This document shows, piece after piece, positions 55,287-64,000 of a DNA stretch of 64,000 bases. The position numbers were made by a program, and so were the translations under genes. Positions within the stretch are counted from its first letter, which is position 1, and each line of letters opens with the position of its first letter. The notes under the pieces are model-generated. The model worked only from the letters and a program-made list of their open reading frames with translations, ran no database searches and was not told where the DNA came from. This DNA is from CAZGRP01 sp964527995 (GTDB lineage Bacteria; Zhuqueibacterota; Zhuqueibacteria; Oceanimicrobiales; CAZGRP01): contig CAZGRP010000003.1 of assembly GCA_964527995.1 (NCBI GenBank), positions 110,468-174,467 on the forward strand, read 5' to 3'.

Positions 55287-56768
55287 TCAGTAGAGCATAC
55301 CCTCATCCAGCGGTTCCGGGATGGTCTCCGCAGCTTTGGGCAAAGAAAAGGCGAAGGTCGAGCCCACTCCAAGCTGGCTGCGGACCGTGATCTCGCCGCC
55401 ATGCACTTCGATAATCTCTTTCACCAGCGACAGACCCAAGCCCGAGCCCGTCGCATCCCGGACGTTGGCGTTCTCGGCGACTCGATAGAACTTGTCGAAA
55501 ATCTTGTCAAGCGCTTTCTCAGGAATCCCATATCCATGGTCTTCCACTTCCACGAGCACATCACCCAACCTCTCGACCACCCGGACGATGATCTCCGTAT
55601 TGTCCGGGCTGTATTTGACCGCGTTGGTGAACAGGTTCACCACCACCTGCTCAATCATATCGCGGTCGGCGGACACGGCGGACAGCGTCGGCGGCACATC
55701 GACCGTCACCTTGATGTTCTTCTTCTCCGCCTGCTGGAGATTGATGTCGAGCACCTTCTCGATCACCTCCCGCACGTCCAGCGGCGCCTTCTTGACCTGA
55801 CTCCGCCCCGACTCGATCCGCGAAATGTCCAGGTACTTGTTGATCAAATCGCTGAGCCGGTTGGACTCTTTGAGGATGATCGAAGCGTACTCGTGCGCCT
55901 GTTCCAGATCGATGGAACGATCGAGGAGAAGTTCACTGAATCCCGAAATCGACGTGAGGGGCGAGCGCAACTCATGCGCCACCATCGATACCAGCTCGGT
56001 CTTCATGCGATCGATTTCCTTCTCCCGCGTCACGTCGCGCAGGATGGTGACGATGCCCAGGAGGTTGCCCTCGTTGTTGACAACGCGTGCGGCACGCGCT
56101 TGCAGGAAGATCTCCTTGGCGCCGCGTACCCGAATGGGGATCTCGACGCTCGGCTTCTGCATCACACCATTGGCATGCACCTCGCGGATAAACTGCAGCA
56201 ACTCCTCGTTCGGGACGCACTTCTCAAGCGGAGCGTGTTTGGCCTCTTTCTCGCAGATTCCGAACCAATGCTCAGCCACCGAGTTCAGCATGATCACGCG
56301 ATTGTCCGGGTCGGTGACGATGACGCCGTCAGCGATGTTCTTGATGATGGTCTCGGTCTTGTTCTTCTCATTGATGATCTTGTGCAGATTCAGCTCGTGC
56401 AGCCGGCGCAACTCAGTGGTCATATAGTTGAAAATCTTTGCCAACCGGCCGATCTCATCCTCCGAATCGACCCGGACCTTTTGTGAAAAATTACCGCGGG
56501 CGATTTCCGTAGCGCTCCTGGCAAAATGCAGAATCGGTTCCTTGATGCGGTGAGAGAGGTAGACGGCACCGAGACCCGCCAGAATCAGAGCGACGAGAAC
56601 AAAACCGAGGAACGGCAACGGCCCGAGACCGCCTTCCACCGACTGCGAACCGGCGCTTCCCAGGTTCAGGTACACCCACACGGCCACAACCGGAGCCGTG
56701 GCCACCAGGGCCGTAACCAGGAACAGCCGGCGTAACAGCGTATTCTTCTTCCAGATACGCAGTTCCAT
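55287..56768 (-). CDS. Membrane sensor histidine kinase (HAMP-PAS-HisKA-HATPase)
   Basis: A 493-residue kinase. Two membrane helices (about 12-33 and 50-70) flank only a short outside loop, so it probably senses membrane or internal signals. HAMP (about 70-125), a PAS domain with DGVIVTDPDNRVIMLNSVAEHWFG, then HisKA with MVAHELRSPLTSISGFSE and HATPase with NLFTNAVKYSPDN and GSGLGLSLVKEI. AGGGGAGACG precedes the ATG. It lies 10 nt after the diguanylate cyclase. Confidence 0.94.
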   Translation of the reverse strand: MELRIWKKNTLLRRLFLVTALVATAPVVAVWVYLNLGSAGSQSVEGGLGPLPFLGFVLVALILAGLGAVYLSHRIKEPILHFARSATEIARGNFSQKVRVDSEDEIGRLAKIFNYMTTELRRLHELNLHKIINEKNKTETIIKNIADGVIVTDPDNRVIMLNSVAEHWFGICEKEAKHAPLEKCVPNEELLQFIREVHANGVMQKPSVEIPIRVRGAKEIFLQARAARVVNNEGNLLGIVTILRDVTREKEIDRMKTELVSMVAHELRSPLTSISGFSELLLDRSIDLEQAHEYASIILKESNRLSDLINKYLDISRIESGRSQVKKAPLDVREVIEKVLDINLQQAEKKNIKVTVDVPPTLSAVSADRDMIEQVVVNLFTNAVKYSPDNTEIIVRVVERLGDVLVEVEDHGYGIPEKALDKIFDKFYRVAENANVRDATGSGLGLSLVKEIIEVHGGEITVRSQLGVGSTFAFSLPKAAETIPEPLDEGMLY

Positions 56769-56777
56769 CGTCTCCCC

Positions 56778-57794
56778 TCAGTCCTCAAGTACGACTCGAT
56801 TCCTTCCTGACTGCTTGGCCTTGTAAAGGCGCTTGTCCGCCGTACTCACAAGGGACTCGAAGTCGTCTCCATCCTCTGGAAAGGTGGCCACCCCCATGCT
56901 GACCGTCAAACGTCCTTCAGGCTGATGCTCGGCGTACAGAAACGGGTAAGTCTCGGCAATCCGGCGGATCTTCTCCGCAGCAACTCTCGCCGAAGCCTTG
57001 TCCGTTTCCACCAGAATCACGGCGAATTCCTCACCGCCATAACGGGCCGCGACGTCGATCTTGCGGATGTTTTCGCGCAACAGCGAGCCGATCGTCCGCA
57101 ACACCACATCTCCAGCCGGATGCCCGTGCGTGTCGTTGTAGTGCTTGAAGAAGTCGATGTCCAGCATGATCAGCGAGATATTGAGGTCATGCCGGCGGGC
57201 GCGGTCCAGCTCATGCTGAAGTTGCTCGCGGAAGTAGCGATAATTGTACAGCCCCGTCAACCCGTCGGTGATGGCGAGCTGGCGCAGCTTCTCCTTTGCC
57301 ATCTCGAGCTGGTTGACCTTCTCCTTCAGCTCTTCGTTGAGGAACTTGATTCGCAGCAATGACTTCACTCTGGCAAGCAGCTCGAGCTTGTTGAACGGCT
57401 TCGAGATGAAGTCGTCGGCGCCGGCCTCCATTCCGCGGATCTTGTCCTCGAGCTCATTGAGAGCCGTGACCATGATCACCGGGACAAAACTGGTGTTCTC
57501 GTCGCTTTTGATCTGCTCGCAAACCTGGAATCCGTTCATCTTGGGCATCATTACATCGAGAAGCACCAGGTCAGGGTTCTCCGAGCGCAACTTCCGCAAG
57601 GCATCCTCCCCATCTTGCGCGGAGATCACATTGTAGCCGACAGAGGAAAGATAGGTCGTGAGTAACTGAATGTTGACGGGAACATCATCGACGACCAGAA
57701 TCGTCCGCTTTTTGTCAGCCGAGCTCGAGATACTCATCGCGGGTTTTGCTGAAGTGCGTGCAGTCGACACAGAATCGGGCCGGTTACTCGTCAT
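56778..57794 (-). CDS. PleD-like response regulator with GGDEF diguanylate cyclase
   Basis: A 338-residue protein that should make cyclic di-GMP when phosphorylated. The receiver has VVDDVP and the aspartate in VLLDVMMPKMNG. The GGDEF domain has the catalytic motif GGEEF, preceded by an intact inhibitory site R-K-I-D five residues upstream, so product feedback is expected. The ATG at 57794 overlaps the gcvPB stop, which suggests translational coupling; an internal ATG at 57737 is also possible. Confidence 0.94.
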   Translation of the reverse strand: MTSNRPDSVSTARTSAKPAMSISSSADKKRTILVVDDVPVNIQLLTTYLSSVGYNVISAQDGEDALRKLRSENPDLVLLDVMMPKMNGFQVCEQIKSDENTSFVPVIMVTALNELEDKIRGMEAGADDFISKPFNKLELLARVKSLLRIKFLNEELKEKVNQLEMAKEKLRQLAITDGLTGLYNYRYFREQLQHELDRARRHDLNISLIMLDIDFFKHYNDTHGHPAGDVVLRTIGSLLRENIRKIDVAARYGGEEFAVILVETDKASARVAAEKIRRIAETYPFLYAEHQPEGRLTVSMGVATFPEDGDDFESLVSTADKRLYKAKQSGRNRVVLED

Positions 57795-59238
57795 CAAAAC
57801 GGTAGCGGACGTTCAGCTCCCTGGCAGCTCTGACCTCGTCGAGCCTCGACACAGGCGTCGTGTGCGGCGCCTCTTTCAGCAGCTCCGGGCTTTCCTCCGC
57901 TTCGTGCAGGATCCTCCGCATCGCCGTGGCGAACGCGTCGAGGGTCTCACGCGATTCCGTTTCGGTGGGCTCGATCATCATCGCCTCACGCACGATGAGC
58001 GGAAAGTAGATGGTCGGTGCGTGAAAGCCGAAATCCAGAAGGCGCTTGGCCACATCGAGCGTGCGCAGGCCGTACCGCCTCAAGTTCTCAGCCGAGAGAA
58101 CAAACTCGTGCATGGCTGAGCCGGGATAGGGCACCGTGAACTGGTCCTTCAGCAGTGCCATCAGATAGTTGGCGTTGATGAGGGCGTTTTCGCTGACCCG
58201 GCGCAAGCCCTTCGAGCCGTGCATGAGGATATAGACGTACGCTCTGACCATCATGCCGAAGTTGCCGTAGAAGCTGTGCACCTTGCCGATGGACTTAGGG
58301 CGGTCGAAGTCAAAGCGATACCTTCCGTCTTGCTCGACAATGCTGGGAACCGGCAGAAAATCAACCAGCTTTTCGCTGACGCCGACCGGACCGGAGCCCG
58401 GCCCGCCGCCGCCGTGGGGTGTTGAGAAGGTCTTGTGCAGATTGAAATGCATGACGTCGATACCCATGTCCCCGGGCCGCACGATGCCGAGCAGGGCGTT
58501 GAGGTTGGCGCCGTCCATGTACATCAGCGCTCCAGCCTCATGGAGAAGCGCGCTCATCTTCTCAACGTCGGTTTCGAAAAGGCCGAGGGTGTTGGGGTTG
58601 GTGAGCATGAGAGCAGCCACGTCGGCATCGAGATGACGCTCGAGGTCATCCAGATCGACTCGCCCCTTCTCGTTCGACCTGATCTGCACCGCCTGGTAGC
58701 CCGAGATGCGCACGCTTGCCGGATTGGTGCCGTGCGCGCTGTCCGGAATCAGCACGTACTTGCGCTTGCGCCCGCGGTCTTCGTGGTAAGCTCGGATCAC
58801 CATCAGTCCGGTGAGTTCGCCGTGCGCCCCGGCCGCTGGTTGCAGCGACACAGCCGCCATGCCACCAATTTCGGCCAGCATGCGTTCAAGCTCGTACATG
58901 AGCTGCAAAGCGCCTTGCACGGTCTCCTCCGGTTGTAGCGGGTGCAGCGCCGCAAATCCCGGAAGACGAGCCACGTCCTCATTCACCTTGGGGTTGTACT
59001 TCATCGTACACGACCCCAGAGGATAGAAGCCCTTGTCGATGTGGTGGTTGGCCGTCGAGATTCTTACAAAATGGCGCACAACGTCCAACTGGCTAAGCTC
59101 GGGAAGACGGGGCGGACTGCGACGGAGTAAAGCAGGTGGGATACACTCAGCCAGGTCTTTCTCCGGGACATCGAGCGAAGGCAACGTGTACGCCTTCCTA
59201 CCTGGTGAGCTCACTTCGAAAAGAAGAGGTTCAGGCAT
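57784..59238 (-). CDS. gcvPB: Glycine dehydrogenase (decarboxylating) subunit 2
   Basis: The PLP-binding half of the two-subunit P protein of the glycine cleavage system. Length is 484 residues from MPEPLLFEVSSPGRK. The PLP lysine is in NLHKTFSTPHGGGGPG, and GFYPLGSCTMKYNPK and SAHGTNPAS are family landmarks. The frame is open to 59316 without family match. gcvPA, gcvT and gcvH are not in the window. It has its own promoter at 59353-59381. Confidence 0.95.
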   Translation of the reverse strand: MPEPLLFEVSSPGRKAYTLPSLDVPEKDLAECIPPALLRRSPPRLPELSQLDVVRHFVRISTANHHIDKGFYPLGSCTMKYNPKVNEDVARLPGFAALHPLQPEETVQGALQLMYELERMLAEIGGMAAVSLQPAAGAHGELTGLMVIRAYHEDRGRKRKYVLIPDSAHGTNPASVRISGYQAVQIRSNEKGRVDLDDLERHLDADVAALMLTNPNTLGLFETDVEKMSALLHEAGALMYMDGANLNALLGIVRPGDMGIDVMHFNLHKTFSTPHGGGGPGSGPVGVSEKLVDFLPVPSIVEQDGRYRFDFDRPKSIGKVHSFYGNFGMMVRAYVYILMHGSKGLRRVSENALINANYLMALLKDQFTVPYPGSAMHEFVLSAENLRRYGLRTLDVAKRLLDFGFHAPTIYFPLIVREAMMIEPTETESRETLDAFATAMRRILHEAEESPELLKEAPHTTPVSRLDEVRAARELNVRYRFDDE

Positions 59239-59352
59239 TCTTTCGTTCGCCCCTGGTTGGTGGAAAAACGGCCAGGATGCCTCGCCGGATGACGAGTCGC
59301 GGCAAGGCGGGGTCATCTTCGGGTGGTCAGAAATCGTTCAATTGGATGGCAA

Positions 59353-59381
59353 AAAATACGACATTCCCCCCAAATTGTCAA
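59353..59381 (-). promoter_or_regulatory. Sigma-70-type promoter for gcvPB and the signalling genes after it
   Basis: Minus strand: TTGACA, 17 nt, TATTTT. The leader to the gcvPB ATG is about 110 nt. Nothing else is seen in the 59239-59485 gap. Confidence 0.65.
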
Positions 59382-59485
59382 GTGCTTTTTGGTGCCCGAA
59401 GATTACACTAAGTTAATAAAATCCAAAGCTCAACGACATGAAACCGCTGGCCGTGGCCCTTCGAAGAAGGATCCCAGCGCCCGCC

Positions 59486-61363
59486 TCAGTCGAAAAACCG
59501 CCAGTTGATCCCCCAGCGGAAGTTTCGGCCGATCTGCGGATAGCCCCAGACCTCGACGGCCTGCCGATCAAAGATGTCCTCCAGGGAGAAAAAGAATTGC
59601 ACATCCTTGAAATGTAGAATCAGCATCCCATCCACGAAAAAGTCCCGCGCCAGGCGCACGGTCACTGGCCTGAGGTCCGGACCCTCGAAAGCAGTGGACC
59701 ACCTTCCTCCCAGCACACGGGCGAACACGCGTCCCTTGACGTCGAGATCGTGGAAAAACGTTTGCGCCGCTTCGGCATAGCCGGTGACCGTAGCCTCGGG
59801 GAGATTCATCTGCTTTGCTGGATCAGGATCGAGTTCGTGCAGCCACTGGGCAACCGCGCCGACGGCCGTCCGCCTCCAGAGTCGCAATCGTGCATCGAAA
59901 TCGGCGCCCATCACACGCCGGCGCCCCAGGTTGGCCGGCAACAGGACCGTGTCGGCCACACTCAGCCCGATGACGTCCTCCACGTCGCGGAAGAACCCAG
60001 CGACCCGCAACCTGTTGCCTGGCGATGAAGCCACAGAGCCGCCGATCTCGAGGGTCCACCCTCGCTCCGGCATGAGCCGGGGGTTCCCCACGTAACGATC
60101 CGCCTGCCAGAGCCGCTCCGAGGAGGACGGATACCGGCGGGCGCGGTCCGCACCCAGCCACAGCCAGGCCCTCTCTCCAAGCCGGCGGATCAGATGCCCG
60201 GTGAAAGTAGGAAACGCGGAGAACCGACGGCGGCGCTCGACACCCACCTGTAGCCCGAGCTGCCAGGTTGAAGACAACTGCAATCTCTGTCGCAGATACG
60301 CTCTGGCCGTGCCCAGATCCTCCGTGATTCGGTCGCCACGGATGTCACCCACTTCGGCGGCTCCGCCGACGCGCAAGTCGCTCCTTTTTGCACGTAGCCC
60401 AACCTCGACTGCAGCCCCAAGACTACGCATCTTGTGAACCACAAACACACCGAGCGGCCGGTCGCGAAATTCTCGCATCAGGGTGGAACCATAGACGAGG
60501 GCGGAGACGGACGCCGGCGAACCGGTGCGGCGCAGCAGCACTGTATGGTCGGTGCGTACCTCCTTCCGATGGCGCTCCTGGCCCACGATGCCCTCGGGCA
60601 GCTGCACACTGGGAACGTCCGCATCGTTCCGTGTGTGGACCACGGTGTAGCGGGCCTGCCATCGCCGCAGTGGAGCCCCACGAAGGTCGATGTACCAGTT
60701 CTCGCCGTTGTGACCTGGAAACTGTTCGATCCCTCCCCTGCGCAGTGCCCTGAATCCAGCGACATCGCGAAGCCCACCGCCAAGGGCGATGGTGGCTTTT
60801 TCGTAGACGCGCTGTGAATAGCGCACCTCCACATCATTGTATCCGTAGTAGCCGTCCCGCACGCGAACCAGCGAAAACGGTTCCGGACCGCGATGGGACA
60901 TCAGCCGCAATCCCACTGCCCCACCGACGGCTGTCTGCCCGAACGGCAGGAAGGCGCCTGGGCGATAGATTCCGACGCTGCGGATGGGCACGACAGGCAG
61001 GGCCGTCAGGTCGAACCTGCCGTCGAAAGGATCTGCCAGGGGTCGGTCCCCGACCAGGACCACCGCTTCCGCGCTGCTCGAACCACGCACGCTGGCGGTT
61101 GATAACTGTCCGATGCGGCCACGATCGATTGTATAGCCGCCCGGAATGAAACTCAGCAAATCACCGATGTCCTCATGGATGAAGTTGAGCAACTCCGATT
61201 TGTCGCGACCCCAGAAAAGGGGATCCTGGATCAGAGAATCGGCAGGCACAGAATCCTGTTTCGTGGCCAGCGGTTGCGAAGCAGGCAGGCTCTGTGACCA
61301 GGCCGTCCCAACGAGGAAGAGAAAGGCCATCCAACAGCACGCGACACGGTTCCGCAGGCGCAT
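59486..61363 (-). CDS. TonB-dependent receptor-like outer membrane protein
   Basis: A 625-residue protein with signal peptide (about 1-23, ending AWSQS). A plug-like domain follows (about 55-155, with GQLSTASVRGSSSAEAVVLVGDRPLADP), then a long beta-barrel region. It ends in an aromatic-rich INWRFFD. A BtuB-like vitamin receptor is likely because the next gene upstream encodes an ECF S component and ends 2 nt before this one starts. The substrate is not shown by sequence. Confidence 0.82.
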   Translation of the reverse strand: MRLRNRVACCWMAFLFLVGTAWSQSLPASQPLATKQDSVPADSLIQDPLFWGRDKSELLNFIHEDIGDLLSFIPGGYTIDRGRIGQLSTASVRGSSSAEAVVLVGDRPLADPFDGRFDLTALPVVPIRSVGIYRPGAFLPFGQTAVGGAVGLRLMSHRGPEPFSLVRVRDGYYGYNDVEVRYSQRVYEKATIALGGGLRDVAGFRALRRGGIEQFPGHNGENWYIDLRGAPLRRWQARYTVVHTRNDADVPSVQLPEGIVGQERHRKEVRTDHTVLLRRTGSPASVSALVYGSTLMREFRDRPLGVFVVHKMRSLGAAVEVGLRAKRSDLRVGGAAEVGDIRGDRITEDLGTARAYLRQRLQLSSTWQLGLQVGVERRRRFSAFPTFTGHLIRRLGERAWLWLGADRARRYPSSSERLWQADRYVGNPRLMPERGWTLEIGGSVASSPGNRLRVAGFFRDVEDVIGLSVADTVLLPANLGRRRVMGADFDARLRLWRRTAVGAVAQWLHELDPDPAKQMNLPEATVTGYAEAAQTFFHDLDVKGRVFARVLGGRWSTAFEGPDLRPVTVRLARDFFVDGMLILHFKDVQFFFSLEDIFDRQAVEVWGYPQIGRNFRWGINWRFFD

Positions 61364-61365
61364 GG

Positions 61366-61935
61366 CTACCCCGTCGGATAGCCACTTTGCTGCGGCCGTA
61401 AGCTGTCGGGCAGGGAGATTCTGTTCAGCACATGAACAGCGGCGGGAAGCACCACGGCGAAGACGAAGACGTTACCAAAGAGATGGATCGAATAGAAGAC
61501 GGCGCCATAGGCATATGCCGACCACAGTCTGGCGAGCGAGAATCCGGCGACAACCAGAAACCCCAAGGTGGTGAGAAAATCAAACAGAAAGGTGAGTGCA
61601 AACCCCGCAGCGGCAAGCGCGACACGCCGCCGTGGCCTCGCACGTGCTCCGGAAGCCCGAAAAAAGCCACCGGCAAAGCCAGCCGTTGCCATAGCTATGA
61701 CCTGGGCCACAAGCAAGGGCGGCGCTGCCATGCCGATCGGATTGAGAAGCGAGTAGAGCGATTCGCCCAGCGCGCCGACAAGGAGTCCGCGACGGGGGCC
61801 GAGGATCATGCCGGATAGGAACACGGTCGCGGTGACCAGTTCGACGTTCGGCACGTAGACGAACGCGTATCCGACCACCACGACGCAGGCGATGAAGAGG
61901 GCCGTAACCACCAGGTTCCGCGTTCTCACAGGCAT
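61366..61935 (-). CDS. ECF transporter S component
   Basis: A 189-residue membrane protein with about six helices. The N-terminal FVYVPNVELVTATVFLSGMILGPRRG and the pattern GALGESLYSLLNPIG match substrate-binding S components of energy-coupling factor transporters (cobalamin- or queuosine-type branches look closest to me). With the TonB receptor next to it and EcfT at 12836-13654, it may form a two-membrane vitamin import route. The ecfA ATPases are not in the window. Confidence 0.8.
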   Translation of the reverse strand: MPVRTRNLVVTALFIACVVVVGYAFVYVPNVELVTATVFLSGMILGPRRGLLVGALGESLYSLLNPIGMAAPPLLVAQVIAMATAGFAGGFFRASGARARPRRRVALAAAGFALTFLFDFLTTLGFLVVAGFSLARLWSAYAYGAVFYSIHLFGNVFVFAVVLPAAVHVLNRISLPDSLRPQQSGYPTG

Positions 61936-61944
61936 GTACCGAGT

Positions 61945-62751
61945 TCAGTAACTCTCTTCCGGGCTGGGGAACTTGCTCGAGCGCACGTCTGAGGCGTAGT
62001 TCTGGCAGGCACGACGGATCTCGGCTCCCAACTCGGCATAGCGGCGCACAAACTTGGGGTGGAACTTTTCGAAGAGACCCAGCATGTCGTGCGTCACCAG
62101 AATTTGCCCGTCGCAGTCGACGCCGGCACCGATGCCGATAGTGGGAATCGAAAGGGCCTCGGTAACACGGCGGGCCAGGGTGGCTGGGATCTTTTCCAGG
62201 ACGATCGAGAAGGCGCCGGCCTCCTCCAGCATGCGTGCATCCTCGAGCAATCGCTGTGCCCGATCGTCGTCGGTCGCCTGCACCTGGTAGCCGCCGAAAA
62301 CGTGGATCGATTGCGGTGTCAAGCCCAGGTGGCCCATCACCGGGATCCCGATCTCCACCAGCCGGCGCACGGTGTCGACGACGTGGCGGCCGCCTTCCAG
62401 TTTCACGGCCTCGGCGCCCGCCTCCTTCAGCAACCGGCCGGCGTTCCCGACGGCCTGCTCAGCGCTCGCCTGGTAGGACAGAAACGGCATGTCGGCCACC
62501 AGCAGCGCCCTTTGCACACCCCGGCGCACCGCGCGTGTGTGATAGATCATGTCGTCCAGGGTGATCGGCAGCGTGGTCTCATGGCCGGCGAAAACCATGG
62601 CGCCGGAATCCCCTACCAGGATGATGTCGATGCCGGCCGAGTCCAGGATGCTCGCGAACAGCGTATCGTAAGCGGTGAGAGCGGCAATCTTCTCACCCTG
62701 ACTCTTCATGCGGACGATATCAGGGACGGTAGTTTTCTTTGCTTTCTCCAT
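61945..62751 (-). CDS. panB: 3-methyl-2-oxobutanoate hydroxymethyltransferase
   Basis: PanB makes ketopantoate for CoA synthesis. The 268-residue TIM barrel starts MEKAKKTTVPDIVRMKSQGEK and has LTAYDTLFA, VGDSGAMVFAGHETTLPITLDD with metal-site Asp, and a C-terminal GIGAGVDCDGQILVTHDMLGL. The ATG at 62751 lies just after the mnmA stop (TGACATG). The frame is open to 62799. Confidence 0.96.
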   Translation of the reverse strand: MEKAKKTTVPDIVRMKSQGEKIAALTAYDTLFASILDSAGIDIILVGDSGAMVFAGHETTLPITLDDMIYHTRAVRRGVQRALLVADMPFLSYQASAEQAVGNAGRLLKEAGAEAVKLEGGRHVVDTVRRLVEIGIPVMGHLGLTPQSIHVFGGYQVQATDDDRAQRLLEDARMLEEAGAFSIVLEKIPATLARRVTEALSIPTIGIGAGVDCDGQILVTHDMLGLFEKFHPKFVRRYAELGAEIRRACQNYASDVRSSKFPSPEESY

Positions 62752-62752
62752 G

Positions 62753-63883
62753 TCAGCGCTGACCCTGGTTGATTGCTTTGTCGATGACGCCGCCTCCAAG
62801 CACTACGTCACCGTCATAGAAAACGGCTGACTGCCCCGGCGTCACAGCACGTTGCGGGCTTGAGAAAAGTACCCGAAGTCGCCCTCCTGGCTCCGGGTAA
62901 AGCGTCGCCGCCGCGCCGGGGTCGCGATAGCGGATCTTCACTTCCGCCGGCCGCGGCGAGTCAATCCCATCGATCGACACCCAGTTGATGTTCGTTGCGA
63001 TCAGCCCCTGCGCCAGCAGTTCGTCACCATCCCCCACGACGACGCGGTTGTTCTCCGGGTCGATGGCGGTCACGTAGACCGGCCGGCCCAGCGAGAGTCC
63101 GAGCCCGCGCCGTTGGCCGACGGTATAGAACGGATAGCCCCGGTGGCGGCCGACGATCCGGCCATGGCGATCGACGATCTCGCCCCCCTCAACCTCCTGC
63201 AGCTCAGGCACCTTCGCCCGCAGGAAGCGACCGTAGTTGTCGTCTGGGATGAAGCAGATCTCCTGGCTCTCAGGCTTTGCAGCCGTGCGCAGGCCGAGGC
63301 GGCTGGCGATCTGCCGCACCTCGGTCTTGGTGAACTCACCCACGGGCAGCAGGGTCTTCCGCAAGCCGGCGGGACGGATTCCCCAAAGCGCGTACGACTG
63401 ATCCTTGTCTCGATCCACGCCACGCCTCAACAGATAGCGCTCGCGAGCGTCGTCGTACGTAATGCGGGCGTAATGGCCCGTGGCGATGAAGTCGGCTCCG
63501 AGCTCGCGGGCTTTGCGCAGAAGTGCGCCCCACTTGACGTAGGTGTTGCAGCGCACGCATGGGTTCGGCGTTCGCCCCTCCAGGTACTCCCGGATAAAAT
63601 GCTCGGTGACCGTCGCCTCGAACTCTTCGCGAAAGTTGACCACGAAGTGGGGAATTCCCAAAACGTGACAGACGGCGCGGGCGTCGTCCATGGTGTCGAT
63701 CGAGCAGCAGCCGCTGTCGCGGTTGACGTTGCCGCCGACACGATCGTAGTCCCAGAGGTTCATCGTCACGCCGATGACCCGGTAGCCACGCTCACACAGC
63801 AGAGCCGCTGCCACCGAGCTATCTACGCCGCCGCTCATGGCAACGACAACCGTCTTCTCGTGCCGGTCAGAGTGTACAGACAT
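62753..63883 (-). CDS. mnmA: tRNA-specific 2-thiouridylase
   Basis: MnmA puts sulfur on U34 of Glu, Gln and Lys tRNAs. The 376-residue protein has the PP-loop MSGGVDSSVAA and the two catalytic cysteines in TPNPCVRCN and ESQEICFIP, with the fingerprint KDQSYALWGI between. It is the first gene of the minus-strand unit with panB. The 117 nt upstream to the window end hold no gene I can support. Confidence 0.97.
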   Translation of the reverse strand: MSVHSDRHEKTVVVAMSGGVDSSVAAALLCERGYRVIGVTMNLWDYDRVGGNVNRDSGCCSIDTMDDARAVCHVLGIPHFVVNFREEFEATVTEHFIREYLEGRTPNPCVRCNTYVKWGALLRKARELGADFIATGHYARITYDDARERYLLRRGVDRDKDQSYALWGIRPAGLRKTLLPVGEFTKTEVRQIASRLGLRTAAKPESQEICFIPDDNYGRFLRAKVPELQEVEGGEIVDRHGRIVGRHRGYPFYTVGQRRGLGLSLGRPVYVTAIDPENNRVVVGDGDELLAQGLIATNINWVSIDGIDSPRPAEVKIRYRDPGAAATLYPEPGGRLRVLFSSPQRAVTPGQSAVFYDGDVVLGGGVIDKAINQGQR

Positions 63884-64000
63884 CGTATTCGTTTCGTTCT
63901 CAGGTATGAGCCAACATATTCGAGCTTTGCGCCGCTGGGCTGCTACTATACCGCTACTCGACCTCTCTTCACCCCGCGCAAGCGCCCGACGATCTCAACC

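Overview
The window is a 64-kb piece of a moderately GC-rich bacterial chromosome, almost certainly from a metagenome or draft assembly, since it holds a 100-N scaffold gap at 45116-45215. Nearly all genes are on the minus strand in tight, often overlapping operons. Only two short plus-strand units (14009-18937 and 29925-30704) and rpsT run the other way. No rRNA, tRNA, CRISPR array, phage or insertion sequence was seen. Two things suggest a Gram-negative from the FCB neighbourhood (for example KSB1- or Calditrichota-like lineages): a PorV-like barrel fused to TPRs, and a lipoprotein TPR protein beginning CAYYNTFYN next to TonB-receptor and DUF4321 genes. This placement is inference. Promoters follow a sigma-70 pattern with a 17-bp spacer at ten places.

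Layout. 1-13.7 kb is housekeeping on the minus strand: accB (cut by the window edge), thrC, gatB, gatA, two tatA paralogues, a DUF4321 protein, purQ, purS, pssA, psd, purC, purB, a lipoprotein HtrA protease, a transaldolase, truA and ecfT. 14-18.9 kb is a plus-strand set: an OPT oligopeptide transporter, a PqqD-like protein, an M20 peptidase and an M29-like aminopeptidase. 19-29.5 kb holds cdsA, pyrD, pyrK, a TPR lipoprotein, a sirtuin, a DUF1992 protein, the PorV-TPR fusion, a membrane class III nucleotide cyclase and a small charged membrane protein. 29.9-41 kb holds mazG, a HIT protein, a divergent EF-G, an acyl-CoA ligase with a PP2C/STAS partner-switch pair, rpsT, guaB and hutH.

The most unusual region is 41.1-48.9 kb. 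One minus-strand unit reads ParA-type ATPase, receiver protein, membrane lytic transglycosylase, a 770-residue acidic helical protein (broken here only by a false scaffold gap), an archaeal-type FtsZ with a C-terminal helical extension, and a second acidic helical protein. It ends at a strong terminator. The helical modules in these three proteins resemble Hpt/CheA-P1 bundles, but the phospho-acceptor histidine position holds Glu, Tyr, Ile or Arg. I propose it as a candidate undescribed tubulin-like/pseudo-Hpt system, possibly for envelope remodelling or division control.

Upstream of it, 49.6-57.8 kb is a dense signalling block: a sigma-54 activator, three histidine kinases, a receiver protein and a PleD-like diguanylate cyclase. 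It may feed the FtsZ cluster. The window closes with gcvPB, a TonB-dependent receptor plus ECF S component (vitamin uptake), panB and mnmA.
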